From NCBI GenBank assembly GCA_030530785.1, contig JAUMUJ010000004.1:25494-89493 (forward strand): a stretch of 64,000 nt of DNA. Direction: 5' to 3'. The DNA is from Moraxella sp. GTDB taxonomy: Bacteria; Pseudomonadota; Gammaproteobacteria; Pseudomonadales; Moraxellaceae. The position numbers were made by a program, and so were the translations under genes. Under the pieces are notes generated by a model that saw only the letters and a list, made by a program, of their open reading frames with translations, was not told the DNA's origin and ran no database searches. Of the stretch, positions 28,343 to 37,423 are shown in pieces. The stretch's first letter is position 1, and each line of letters begins with the position of its first letter.

Positions 28343-28366
28343 AAAACCCAAAATTTATTGGGTTTT
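28343..28366 (-). terminator. Rho-independent terminator of lon
   Basis: On the - strand AAACCCAA and TTGGGTTT pair around a short AT loop, followed by a T-rich tail, 14 bp past the lon stop. Confidence 0.75.
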
Positions 28367-28379
28367 ATCTGTTTTAGTA

Positions 28380-30785
28380 TCAGCTTCTTAATGTTTGCTC
28401 GTCTGTTTTGATGACTACGTTTGGACTTAGGGGCATGAGTGGGGCGGTCAGAGCCACGTTTAGCACCTCATCGATGGTCTGTACTGCCTGAATGGTTAAG
28501 CCGTTTTTGACGTTGTCGGGAATGTCGGCAAGGTCAGGCTCGTTGGACTTGGGGATAAGGACGTGCTTAATCCCGCCACGATGGGCAGCCAGCAGTTTTT
28601 CTTTTAATCCGCCGATTTTTAGTACTTTGCCACGCAAGGTAACTTCGCCCGTCATGGCAATGTCAGCCCGAATGGGTATGCCCGTAAAGGCAGAGACGAT
28701 GGCGCAGGTCAAGGCAATGCCTGCCGATGGCCCGTCTTTGGGGGTAGCTCCTTCGGGCATATGCACATGAATGTCGGTGTCTTTAAATTTGTCATAGCTG
28801 ACACCAAACCGCTCACCCCCTGCCCGCACCACGCTCATGGCGGTGCGAATGGACTCTTTCATGACATCGCCAAGCGACCCTGTAAAGATAAGCTCGCCCT
28901 TGCCCTGCATGGTGGTGGTCTCAATGGTCAAAAGCTCGCCACCTACCGATGTCCACGCAAGCCCTGTAATCCGCCCAATCTCTGGTTCTTTTTCTGCCAA
29001 GCCAAAATCAAAAGGCTTTACGCCAAGATAATCGGCGATGTTATCGTCCGTTACCGATAAAGGTTCAATTTTTGTGCCTTTTTTGGGTTTTGTGCCATAG
29101 GTTTCAACCTGTGAGCGCACCGCTTTACGACTGATTTTGTTAATCTCTCGCTCTAAGTTTCGCACGCCTGCTTCTCGGGTATAGTGGCGAATAATGCTCA
29201 AAACAGCGTCATCGCTGATGTCCAGCTCATCTTTACCAAGCCCGTTTTGTTTTAGGGATTTGGGGGTCAGATAATTATTGGCGATGGCAAGTTTTTCGTC
29301 TTCGGTGTATCCTGGCAGGCGAATGACTTCCATACGGTCAAGCAAGGCTGGCGGTATGTTCATGGAGTTGGCGGTGCAGATGAACATCACTTCGGACAAA
29401 TCCAAATCCAAATCAAGATAATGGTCGTTAAAACTGTGGTTTTGCGATGGGTCAAGCACTTCTAAGAGAGCAGATGCAGGGTCGCCCCGATAGTCTTGTG
29501 CCATTTTGTCAATTTCGTCTAATAAAAATAGCGGGTTTTTGACTTCCACTTTTGCTAAGGACTGCACAATCTTACCAGGCATTGCTCCGATATAGGTACG
29601 TCTGTGCCCCCGAATTTCGGCTTCATCACGCACCCCACCCAACGCCATACGCACAAATTTACGACCTGTGGCACGAGCAATGCTCTCACCCAGTGATGTT
29701 TTACCAACACCTGGGGGACCTACCAAGCATAGGATAGGACCTTTTAGTTTTTTGACCCGAGATTGCACTGCCAAGTACTCAATGATGCGGTCTTTGACAT
29801 CATCAAGCCCATAATGGTCAGCGTTTAGGGTGTCTTTGGCTTTGTTTAAATCAATGGCGACCTTGCTCGCTTTTTTCCATGGGGTGTCCAGTATCCACTC
29901 CACATAGCCACGCACCACCGACGCTTCTGATGAGTTGGCGGGCATTTGTTTTAATTTTTTAAATTCGTTTTCGGCCTTTTTGCGAACATCATCTGGCAGG
30001 TCAGCTTCTTTTAGGCGTTTTTCAAGTTCGCCATCTTCTTCGTCTTCGCCGTCATTTAAATCAGACAACTCAGACTTAATCGCTTTCATTTTTTCGTTTA
30101 AGACGTACTCACGATGGTTATTTTCCATTTGTTTGCGAACCGATTCTTGTAATTCGCTTTCTATGGATTGTTCGGCTTGGTTTTTGACAAAATAGTCGTT
30201 TAAAATGTCCAAATATTCATGCACGTCATCACCGCTTAAAATACGCTGTTTGTCGTCCAGTGGCATGGCGGTGCGAGTGGCGATAAAATACACCAATTCT
30301 AACAAGTCATTAATGCGACTTGCCACCCGAAGTAGCTCACGGGCGTTACGCAGATTGGCTTCGGCATAGTCGCCAAATAGCCCAAGCAGTAAAGTTTTTT
30401 GGGTTTCGCTGTCTTGGTTGTTTAGGGGGTTTTGGACGGTCTGTTCGCTAAAAGTCGCCAAAAATACATCACTATCGGTAATGTGTTCTACTTTGGCACG
30501 GCTGATGCCCTCTATCAGTACTTTTAGGGTGTTTTCATCGCCATCGTGGGGCATGGTGCTGACGATGCGACAAAGCGTGCCGTGAGTGTGCAAATTATCG
30601 GTGCTAATCTCTTCGGTCAGCGAGTCTTTTTGGGAAACCACCAAAATCAAATCATCATGGTGCTTTTGAGACAGCTCAATGGCGTGGACGGATTTTTTAC
30701 GCCCGACAAATAGGGCGATTTGCATTTGTGGATAGACCACCACATCACGCACGGCAAGTAGGGGTAAGACTTGGTTATCAGGCAT
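28380..30785 (-). CDS. lon: ATP-dependent Lon protease
   Basis: Cytoplasmic AAA+ serine protease that degrades damaged and regulatory proteins. Started at MPDNQVLPLLAVRDVVVYP (30785, GGAG ribosome site 7 bp upstream) it has 801 residues. It contains the N-terminal LON domain, then the AAA module with GPPGVGKTS near residue 355 and a FLLDEID Walker B. The protease domain has the catalytic Ser in PKDGPSAGIAL near residue 680 and the partner Lys in the following segment. A TTG start at 30797 is unlikely. Confidence 0.97.
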   Translation of the reverse strand: MPDNQVLPLLAVRDVVVYPQMQIALFVGRKKSVHAIELSQKHHDDLILVVSQKDSLTEEISTDNLHTHGTLCRIVSTMPHDGDENTLKVLIEGISRAKVEHITDSDVFLATFSEQTVQNPLNNQDSETQKTLLLGLFGDYAEANLRNARELLRVASRINDLLELVYFIATRTAMPLDDKQRILSGDDVHEYLDILNDYFVKNQAEQSIESELQESVRKQMENNHREYVLNEKMKAIKSELSDLNDGEDEEDGELEKRLKEADLPDDVRKKAENEFKKLKQMPANSSEASVVRGYVEWILDTPWKKASKVAIDLNKAKDTLNADHYGLDDVKDRIIEYLAVQSRVKKLKGPILCLVGPPGVGKTSLGESIARATGRKFVRMALGGVRDEAEIRGHRRTYIGAMPGKIVQSLAKVEVKNPLFLLDEIDKMAQDYRGDPASALLEVLDPSQNHSFNDHYLDLDLDLSEVMFICTANSMNIPPALLDRMEVIRLPGYTEDEKLAIANNYLTPKSLKQNGLGKDELDISDDAVLSIIRHYTREAGVRNLEREINKISRKAVRSQVETYGTKPKKGTKIEPLSVTDDNIADYLGVKPFDFGLAEKEPEIGRITGLAWTSVGGELLTIETTTMQGKGELIFTGSLGDVMKESIRTAMSVVRAGGERFGVSYDKFKDTDIHVHMPEGATPKDGPSAGIALTCAIVSAFTGIPIRADIAMTGEVTLRGKVLKIGGLKEKLLAAHRGGIKHVLIPKSNEPDLADIPDNVKNGLTIQAVQTIDEVLNVALTAPLMPLSPNVVIKTDEQTLRS

Positions 30786-30929
30786 GATAAACTCCAAAAT
30801 TTTATAATGCCCCTAGTTATGGTGGCAAGCAGGGCAAATTGCAAGGGGTGCATGGATTTTGTTGGCTTGTCAGCATGATAAAGATTTGCTATATTAAGTA
30901 CCAAACCATCTGTTTTTTAAGGAAAAATC

Positions 30930-31351
30930 ATTAACAAATCCACCCCTGCCTATGTCGGTGCATCTTGAGTGGTGCGTGTGGGTGTGCTTGGTTTTTAAAT
31001 CGGTCTGTGGAATGCCCAGATGATGCTAAATGAAAAGAGCTATTATTTGGCGGTGTTGGCGTTGGGGCTGTATTCGGCGATTAGCCTACAAAAGACCATT
31101 CGGGATAAAGCCGAAAATATCCCTGTATCGGGAATGTATTACGGCATCAGCTGGGGAGCGTGGGGCTGGCGGTGATTTTGATGAGCGTGGGGTTGTGGAA
31201 CGCCACCTTACTGCTTAGTGAAAAGGGCTATTATTTCATGGTGTTTGCCTTGTTGCCCTTTGTTGTGATTGCCATTCAAAAGAACATTCGGGATTTGCAA
31301 GCGGTGGGAGCGGACAAACTTGATGATGAGTTTTTTATGACTGATGAATGA
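30930..31351 (+). pseudogene. Decayed YiaA/YiaB-family inner-membrane protein gene
   Basis: Reading through the lesions gives a two-helix YiaAB-like protein: NKSTPAYVGAS..., [19 protein letters not shown]..., [11 protein letters not shown], then [24 protein letters not shown]. The expected ATG is ATT (30930). In-frame stops occur at codon 13 (TGA, 30966) and codon 23 (TAA, 30996). A frameshift near 31155 separates the last third, which continues in another frame to 31351. A ribosome site (AAGGA) still precedes the lost start. The 3' end overlaps the cmoM stop region. Confidence 0.8.
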
Positions 31352-32135
31352 CTGGGTAGAATTGCTTTTTTGCCAAAATATGCAAATACCGCCCCATTTG
31401 CCAAAAAGGGTGGGTTTGGGAGTATTTAAGCTCCATCGCCACGACATCATCGGGGTGATTTAGTCCGCCACGTTTTAAGGGGGTATAGTCAGAGAACACC
31501 CGTATTCCCGATTGGCATATGATGGTATAATTTCCATCATCAAGCCATGATTTGACCGTATCATAAGCGACAGGGTTATTTGGGGTCAGGCTCTTGTTAT
31601 CGGCAGGTTTGGGGCGTTCTAGCTGATAAAAATTACCCATGATAAGGTTACGATATGTCATGCTGACAGGATTATAAAAACACAGCGACAATAAGCCATC
31701 ATCGGCTAAAAATTCATCAAAAAACGCCATAATCTTGGCAGGTTCGCCCAGCCACTCTAAGACGGCATGACAGAGTATCAGGTCAAATTTTTCACCCTTT
31801 AACAGTGTGGTTAGCTTTTGATAGGGGGCGACAATAAAACGGGGAGACACACCAAGCTCACAGGCGACTGTTTGAGCCTTTTGTATCATCTTATCGGAGA
31901 TGTCGCTGATGGTAACGTCATGATTTTTGGCAAGATTTAGGCTGATTTGGGCAAGCCCCGCCCCCACATCCAGCACCTTTAATGGGCGGTCGGGCAAATG
32001 CTCGGATAAGTCCCGTTCTAGTACAGTAAGGCGAATCTGACCTTTTAGACCGCCATAGACTTTTTTGGCAAAATGCTCGGCGATGTCGTTGAAATTGCGG
32101 TCGTGATTTGTTGGTTTTTGGTGATGAACAGTCAT
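31335..32135 (-). CDS. cmoM: tRNA 5-carboxymethoxyuridine methyltransferase CmoM
   Basis: SAM-dependent enzyme that methylates cmo5U34 to mcmo5U in certain tRNAs. The 266-residue protein matches CmoM closely in order: [21 protein letters not shown] at the N-terminus, [16 protein letters not shown] as the SAM motif, [10 protein letters not shown] near residue 128, [21 protein letters not shown], and a C-terminal RVFSDY...LGRYLHI-like region. Lys/Arg residues line the expected tRNA-binding face. Monocistronic. Confidence 0.9.
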   Translation of the reverse strand: MTVHHQKPTNHDRNFNDIAEHFAKKVYGGLKGQIRLTVLERDLSEHLPDRPLKVLDVGAGLAQISLNLAKNHDVTISDISDKMIQKAQTVACELGVSPRFIVAPYQKLTTLLKGEKFDLILCHAVLEWLGEPAKIMAFFDEFLADDGLLSLCFYNPVSMTYRNLIMGNFYQLERPKPADNKSLTPNNPVAYDTVKSWLDDGNYTIICQSGIRVFSDYTPLKRGGLNHPDDVVAMELKYSQTHPFWQMGRYLHILAKKQFYPVIHQS

Positions 32136-32306
32136 AAAATTGCCACAAAGTGATGAATTTTGTAATTGGTATAAAAATTGGTATGAACGGTACTGTTTTG
32201 GGGTATCAGCTGTGTTATAATGCCCAATCTTTGCCCATTATCTGGTATTGTAACTGATTTTAAAGATAATTGCTTGGGTAATTACATGACACACAAAAGG
32301 TATGGT

Positions 32307-33278
32307 ATGAAAAATCACATCAAATTTGTTTTTGGTCTGTCTTTAATGGCGTTGGCGTTGGCGTTGGCAGGTTGCGATAAAAAAGAAAAAACCCAAGAAA
32401 GTGCCAAACCATCAGCAGACGTGGCACGACCTGTGGTGAGCGAACGCCCGCAGGTGGTGTGTGATGATGTCGGCACAAAAAACCGTGTGGTTGCCCTTAT
32501 CCAAGACGGGTTATTAAAATCATCGCTGGACGCATTGGGTAATGCAAAAACCCCCGCTCTAGAACAGCACCTAAAATCTCGCTTGGCACAGACACAGATA
32601 GACGTACAAAATATCCGCTATGACAATGGCGAATGTCAAGGCGAACTGCACATCAGTCTAGACCCCAAAGATGTCGCTACGGCGAATAAAGCCTTTGCTG
32701 ATGCTCGGGTTGCCAGTTTAGATGAGCGTGCGGTAGAAAACGGTGTCAGCTTGCTGGGCGGTCATCGCTTGGTGGCAAATTTTGTGTATCAGGTGGACGG
32801 TGAGGCACTTGCCATCAACACATCAAACCCTGCCATTTCGGTGGCATCAAAGGCACTGGCTCAGGCGAGTATCGCCACTGTCCGCCAAGACAGAGCGACC
32901 GCACGCCGTGATTCGGGCAGTTCATACCAAGCTCCGAACATCGCCCCACCACCGACCGTACGTCCTGCACCAACGCCACGTCCTGCCGAGCCACAACAAC
33001 AGGCACAGCAAGCTCAGCCACAGCCACGCCGTACCCCAACACCAGAAACCGCCGTACTGCGTCCTGAGGACGTGCCAAGCCGTGAGCGTGAAACCGCTCC
33101 TACTCCTAGCAGTTCTGCGACTGCCAGCAGTGAGCCACCCATCACTGCCAAAGAGCGAGCAGAGATACAAACCCAGACACAAGCTCAGCCCAAGCCTGAA
33201 CCAAAGGCAGAGACCAAAGCTCCTGCCACACCGAGTGGGGGAGAGATTACCATCGTAGAGAGTAACGAGACCTACTGA
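32307..33278 (+). CDS. Putative lipoprotein with Pro/Gln/Ala-rich C-terminal half
   Basis: Started at MKNHIKFVFGLSLMALAL (32307) the 323-residue protein has a signal peptide and a lipobox LALAGC at residue 21. Residues 50-190 form a globular domain with two cysteines. Residues 200-310 are low-complexity Pro/Gln/Thr/Glu-rich and likely extended, as in periplasm-spanning or surface-tethered proteins. No known domain recognised. An upstream in-frame ATG at 32220 lacks signal-peptide character. Confidence 0.65.
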   Translation: MKNHIKFVFGLSLMALALALAGCDKKEKTQESAKPSADVARPVVSERPQVVCDDVGTKNRVVALIQDGLLKSSLDALGNAKTPALEQHLKSRLAQTQIDVQNIRYDNGECQGELHISLDPKDVATANKAFADARVASLDERAVENGVSLLGGHRLVANFVYQVDGEALAINTSNPAISVASKALAQASIATVRQDRATARRDSGSSYQAPNIAPPPTVRPAPTPRPAEPQQQAQQAQPQPRRTPTPETAVLRPEDVPSRERETAPTPSSSATASSEPPITAKERAEIQTQTQAQPKPEPKAETKAPATPSGGEITIVESNETY

Positions 33279-33281
33279 ACA

Positions 33282-33308
33282 AAAATCCCCCAATTTGGGG
33301 GATTTTTT
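33282..33308 (+). terminator. Rho-independent terminator of the lipoprotein gene
   Basis: AAAATCCCCC and GGGGGATTTT pair around a short AATTT loop and end in a T-run. Confidence 0.85.
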
Positions 33309-33324
33309 ATGGGTGGTGTATTGA

Positions 33325-33915
33325 TTAAAAATCTAAACGCACACCTGCTTTTGCACCATATTGTTCAACTTTGGTATCGCCAATTTTGCCCAAATAGTTA
33401 TATTCTACCGCACCATCAATGGCAAGATTGGGGGCAACTTGGTATTGTACACCAACCACCGCACCTGCCCCCATTTGAGTATCACGATAGTGCAGGTATT
33501 GTACATCTGCAATGGGGATACCATAATCATTTGCAAGTATAAAGTTTTCGCCATCAATACCTATGCGGTTTGCTGATAATCTTACGCCCACATAAGGCGT
33601 GATGGGCGTGTTGTTTTTAAAGTCATAAAAACCAGAGATGCCCACCGAGTCAATCTTTGCCTTAGCGTAGGAATTTTCGCCCAGTTGCTCTTTTTCATCG
33701 GCAAGTCGGCTATAATCAACGGCATATCTTGTTCCATTTTCCATCGCCTGCCCGATGGCAATGCCATAAGAGACGGTGCTTTCGGTCAGTTCACCACTGT
33801 AATCAAACTCAAAACTAGAATGCCCAGCGTTGGCTTGGATATAGGTGGTATTGGCATGAGTGGTGGCTAGGGTACAGGCACTGACCAGCATTGTTGCAAA
33901 AATGAATCTTTTCAT
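33325..33915 (-). CDS. Outer-membrane beta-barrel protein
   Basis: The 196-residue protein has a Sec signal peptide (MKRFIFATMLVSACTLATTHA), alternating amphipathic strands and a C-terminal Phe (GVRLDF), typical of an eight-stranded OmpX/OmpA-like porin-fold protein. Function may be adhesion or serum resistance, as for Opa/OmpX-like proteins, but this cannot be read directly. A 14-bp poly-C tract (33987-34000) in its promoter points to phase-variable expression. Confidence 0.75.
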   Translation of the reverse strand: MKRFIFATMLVSACTLATTHANTTYIQANAGHSSFEFDYSGELTESTVSYGIAIGQAMENGTRYAVDYSRLADEKEQLGENSYAKAKIDSVGISGFYDFKNNTPITPYVGVRLSANRIGIDGENFILANDYGIPIADVQYLHYRDTQMGAGAVVGVQYQVAPNLAIDGAVEYNYLGKIGDTKVEQYGAKAGVRLDF

Positions 33916-33980
33916 AAGAATTCCTTACAAAACAGCTATATAAAATAATAAAACCTTGTAAAAAAATACAAAGTGTTTAC

Positions 33981-34012
33981 ATTTTACCCCCCCCCCCCCC
34001 TAATTTTGACAA
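33981..34012 (-). promoter_or_regulatory. Phase-variable promoter with poly-G spacer for the barrel gene
   Basis: On the - strand TTGTCA (34012-34007) and TAAAAT (33986-33981) are separated by 20 bp, of which 14 are the G tract. At 11 G residues the spacing would be the optimal 17 bp, so slippage should switch expression. The state read here is predicted weak. Confidence 0.7.
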
Positions 34013-34076
34013 ACATAATCAGACAGGCTGATGAAAAATAAAGACGAGCTGATGATGGATTTTTTGATATAAAAAC

Positions 34077-34100
34077 GCCCAAACAGTCATCTGCTTGGGC
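34077..34100 (-). terminator. Rho-independent terminator of the cobalamin adenosyltransferase gene
   Basis: Stem GCCCAAGCAG/CTGTTTGGGC with loop ATGA and a T-rich tail on the - strand. Confidence 0.8.
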
Positions 34101-34116
34101 ATGATTGGCGATAAGA

Positions 34117-34698
34117 TTAGCTGTTTAAATCTGCCAAAATGTCCTTGTGCCAAAAGGTTTCGCTGGTCTCTCTTTCATCGGTCAGATACCGCCCCAGCAC
34201 AAACAGATAATCTGACAGGCGATTTAAAAATTTTAGTCCGTCATCGCTGATGGCGTTAGGGTTTTGTCGTTTTAGGGTGGTGGCGGAGCGTTCGGCACGG
34301 CGGGCGATGCTTCGGGCTAAGTGGGTTTGACAAACCAGCACCGAACCTTTGGGGAGAATGAATTCTTTGAGTGGGGGTAGACGAGCGTTCATCTTATCCA
34401 TGCATTTTTCTAAATATCGCCAATGCTCATCATAAATGCCCCGATAATTGTTGGGGTTTTGGGTGGCCATCTCACCACCAAGATTAAACAGCAAATGCTG
34501 TATGACGGTCAGCTCATTGCATCGGGTGATGCCTGCTGGCATATACGCCAAAATCATGCCGATGTGGCAGTTTAATTCGTCAATGTCCCCCATCGCCACA
34601 AACACCAAATCGTCTTTGGGTAGGCGTGTGCCGTCAGCCAGCCCTGATGTGCCGTCATCGCCCTTGCCAGTGTAGATTTTTGAAAGTCGGTTGCTCAT
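34117..34698 (-). CDS. Cob(I)alamin adenosyltransferase, PduO type
   Basis: Transfers the adenosyl group from ATP to cob(I)alamin, giving coenzyme B12. The 193-residue protein has the PduO/EutT-type N-terminal YTGKGDDGTSGL ATP loop, DIDELNCHIG near residue 40, and helices ending RRAERSATTL and LNRLSDYLFVLGRYL. No other cobalamin genes flank it, so it probably serves a B12-dependent enzyme elsewhere or salvaged cobalamin. Confidence 0.88.
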   Translation of the reverse strand: MSNRLSKIYTGKGDDGTSGLADGTRLPKDDLVFVAMGDIDELNCHIGMILAYMPAGITRCNELTVIQHLLFNLGGEMATQNPNNYRGIYDEHWRYLEKCMDKMNARLPPLKEFILPKGSVLVCQTHLARSIARRAERSATTLKRQNPNAISDDGLKFLNRLSDYLFVLGRYLTDERETSETFWHKDILADLNS

Positions 34699-34864
34699 GT
34701 AAATTAGTCCTTAAATCTGTATGCCTATCATCGGCAGGTGTCGTGTCTTAGCTTTGTGCATTTTATGGTGGTTAAGATGGGCAGTGAATTGATGCCCAAT
34801 TATAGCACTTTTACCCAAAGTTTGATATGATAACCCTTTTAAAAATTTTCTCAAAAGGCACACC

Positions 34865-36262
34865 ATGAGCGATTTGCATCTTTATAACACCTTATCAGCA
34901 CAAAAAGAGCGGTTTACCCCCATTCATGCAGGAAAAGTGGGTATGTATGTCTGTGGCATGACGGTGTATGATTATTGTCATATCGGACACGCTCGGGTCA
35001 TGGTGAGCTTTGATGTGATTTATCGTTGGCTGTCTCGGTATTTTGATGTCAATTATGTTCGTAACATCACTGACATTGACGATAAGATTATTCAGCGAGC
35101 GGGCGAAAATGGCGAAAGTATTGGTGAGCTGACCGCACGCTTTATCAGTGCCATGCATGAAGATGCTGACCGTTTGGGGTGCTTGCGTCCAAGTAGCGAA
35201 CCACGAGCAACCGATCACATTCCCCAAATGTTGGGCATGATAGATGCCTTAGCATCCAAAGATTTGGCCTATCAAGGGGCAAATGGCGATGTGTATTATA
35301 AGGTGGCAAATTTCCCCGATTATGGTAAGCTGTCTAAACGTAAACTTGCCGATATGCAGGCAGGAGCAAGGGTGCAGACGGTGGATGATAAAGACAGTCC
35401 CTTTGATTTTGTGCTGTGGAAATCTGCCAAGCCGTCCGAACCGCATTGGCAAAGTCCGTGGGGCTTGGGTCGCCCTGGTTGGCACATTGAATGCAGTGCG
35501 ATGAGTACCTGCTGTTTGGGGGAGAGTTTTGACATTCATGGCGGTGGGCATGATTTGCAGTTTCCTCACCACGAAAACGAGATTGCCCAATCCGAAGGGG
35601 CAACGGGCAAGCCATATGCCAACAACTGGCTACACGTGGGTTTTGTTAATGTGGACGGCGAAAAAATGAGCAAATCTTTGAACAACTTCTTCACCATTCG
35701 TGAAGTGTTGCAGGATTTTCATGCCGAGACCATTCGCTTTTTTATCCTGTCTAGTCATTATCGTAGCCCGATTAACTTCTCTGATACGGCTTTAAAAGAA
35801 AGCCATACCGCTTTATCACGCTTATATCATGCTCTAAAACCTTTTGGTGAGATAGATACGGATGAGACAGCATGGGCAAGCAACCATGGGCAGGCGTTCG
35901 TGAGTGCGATGAATGATGATTTTAATACCGCCCAAGCAGTCAGCATCTTATTTGAGCTTGCAGGCGAGATAAACAAAGCGGTCAAGGCAGATGATATGGC
36001 GGGCGGACAGCGATTTGCTGTGATTTTAAAGACATTGGCAAGCGTGCTAAACATCGCCCAAACCGCCCCCCAAGCCTTTTTGCAAGCTCAAATTGGCGAT
36101 GAGGGCATTTCTGAAAGTGAGATTTTGGCGATGATAGATAAGCGAAAACAAGCCAAAGCTGATAAGGACTTTGCTCTTGCTGACCAAATCCGTGCCGAGC
36201 TAAACGAAAAAGGTGTGGAGCTAGAAGACAGTAGGACGGGGACGAGCTGGCGGAGAGTGTGA
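34865..36262 (+). CDS. cysS: Cysteinyl-tRNA synthetase
   Basis: Class I synthetase charging tRNA-Cys in the cytoplasm. The 465-residue protein shows [17 protein letters not shown] (HIGH and the first zinc Cys), [10 protein letters not shown] with further zinc ligands, [14 protein letters not shown], and the KMSKS loop in [11 protein letters not shown] near residue 268. The C-terminal domain ends with [13 protein letters not shown], a standard CysS ending. Confidence 0.97.
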   Translation: MSDLHLYNTLSAQKERFTPIHAGKVGMYVCGMTVYDYCHIGHARVMVSFDVIYRWLSRYFDVNYVRNITDIDDKIIQRAGENGESIGELTARFISAMHEDADRLGCLRPSSEPRATDHIPQMLGMIDALASKDLAYQGANGDVYYKVANFPDYGKLSKRKLADMQAGARVQTVDDKDSPFDFVLWKSAKPSEPHWQSPWGLGRPGWHIECSAMSTCCLGESFDIHGGGHDLQFPHHENEIAQSEGATGKPYANNWLHVGFVNVDGEKMSKSLNNFFTIREVLQDFHAETIRFFILSSHYRSPINFSDTALKESHTALSRLYHALKPFGEIDTDETAWASNHGQAFVSAMNDDFNTAQAVSILFELAGEINKAVKADDMAGGQRFAVILKTLASVLNIAQTAPQAFLQAQIGDEGISESEILAMIDKRKQAKADKDFALADQIRAELNEKGVELEDSRTGTSWRRV

Positions 36263-36562
36263 GTGGGACGTGCCTACCCTTGATAACACTTTTATAAAAC
36301 CAAACGCACTCAAAAAGTGAGATGACATGGCTGTTGGCAATAATGGTCGGTTGGGTGGTGGAGATATTGATAAATGTGCTGGGGATATTTGGTTGATTGT
36401 GGTCAAAAGATAATCGGTATTTGGTTTGTTATGTCTTTTGTGTAGATGGCAAGGTGCGTGGTATGCACCTTATGAGACTGATGATTAAGATGTGTGTTAA
36501 AGCAAATCTTGGCGATGGCTTTGAGCATTTTGCGATTAAAAAGATAAGCGGGGAGCTAATTG
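36263..36562. other. Intergenic region after cysS
   Basis: About 300 bp without a supported gene. A hairpin AAGGTGC/GCACCTT lies near 36449-36469 without a T-run. The downstream gene's promoter should be here, but no strong promoter was recognised. A 28-codon frame starting at 36327 lacks a ribosome site. Confidence 0.35.
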
Positions 36563-37396
36563 ATGAAATGGGTGAGTGTATTTGGGTGCTTGATGTTATC
36601 AGGCTGTGTCGCCACACAAACCACGCCATTGCCTGTCCCAAGTTCCATGACCTTTGCCCCAAACACGCCCATCGCCGAGCGTATCCGTCAAGTGGCATAT
36701 GGCGAACATCGCTCATGGGGTGGCTCTTTTATAGACACATCGGGGGCGATTCGTCGTTATGAAGTGGCAGAAGCCGAACGCACCAAGCTGACTGATGGTC
36801 GCCCTGCGTGGGAGCGAGTGATGGCTTATTGGCAAGGCAGTGGGGGCATTAGTGAGTTGTCAGAGAGCCAAAACTGTCTGGTGGGTCAGTTTGACCCCAA
36901 TCGCTGTCGCACCTTTGTGCTAGACAGTGCATGGTCGGCGGTGTTTGTTTCTTATGTGATGAGAAAAGCAGGTGTGGACGGTTTTATCGGCTCGCCCCGT
37001 CATTTTGATTATATTAAAAATGCCTATGATGGGAGCAGTCCTTATCATTATGCCGACCCCAATACCACCACCCCAAGTGTGGGCGATATGCTGTGCTATG
37101 TGCGGGGGCGTGCCACGTCTGATGGCGTGGTGGGTTTTGATGGGCTGACCAACTATCTTAGAACACAAGATAAATGGCTGACCGCTCACTGCGATGTCGT
37201 GGTGGACGTGTATGATGATGAAGTGTGGCTGATTGGGGGGAATGTCATGAACACAGTTATGCTTCGTCAGATGGCGGTTAAAGATGGCTTGATACAGTTG
37301 CCTAATAACCATGATGAATGTCGTCATGACAATGTGCAGGCGTGTGATTTTAATCGGCAAAACTGGGCGGTCTTATTAAAGCTAAATCCAAAATGA
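36563..37396 (+). CDS. DUF2272 domain lipoprotein
   Basis: Started at MKWVSVFGCLMLSGC (36563) the protein has 277 residues with a lipobox LMLSGC. The body matches the DUF2272 pattern: RRYEVAEAERTKLTDGRPAWERVMAYW, then WSAVFVSYVMRKAG near residue 130, PHRHFDYI-like, PSVGDMLCYVRG and AHCDVVVDV. This is an NlpC/P60- or CHAP-like papain fold with Cys/His residues, so a cell-wall peptidase or amidase role is possible but unproven. Confidence 0.75.
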   Translation: MKWVSVFGCLMLSGCVATQTTPLPVPSSMTFAPNTPIAERIRQVAYGEHRSWGGSFIDTSGAIRRYEVAEAERTKLTDGRPAWERVMAYWQGSGGISELSESQNCLVGQFDPNRCRTFVLDSAWSAVFVSYVMRKAGVDGFIGSPRHFDYIKNAYDGSSPYHYADPNTTTPSVGDMLCYVRGRATSDGVVGFDGLTNYLRTQDKWLTAHCDVVVDVYDDEVWLIGGNVMNTVMLRQMAVKDGLIQLPNNHDECRHDNVQACDFNRQNWAVLLKLNPK

Positions 37397-37423
37397 TAAA
37401 AGGGCAAAAACTGCCCTTTTATC
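37395..37423. terminator. Bidirectional terminator between the DUF2272 gene and macB
   Basis: Perfect 12-bp stem GATAAAAGGGCA/TGCCCTTTTATC with an AAAAC loop, serving both convergent genes and overlapping the macB stop codon. Confidence 0.85.

Noticed and set aside
36449-36469. Hairpin AAGGTGC/GCACCTT after cysS as a terminator.
   Set aside because: No T-run follows, and it lies nearly 190 bp from the cysS stop.
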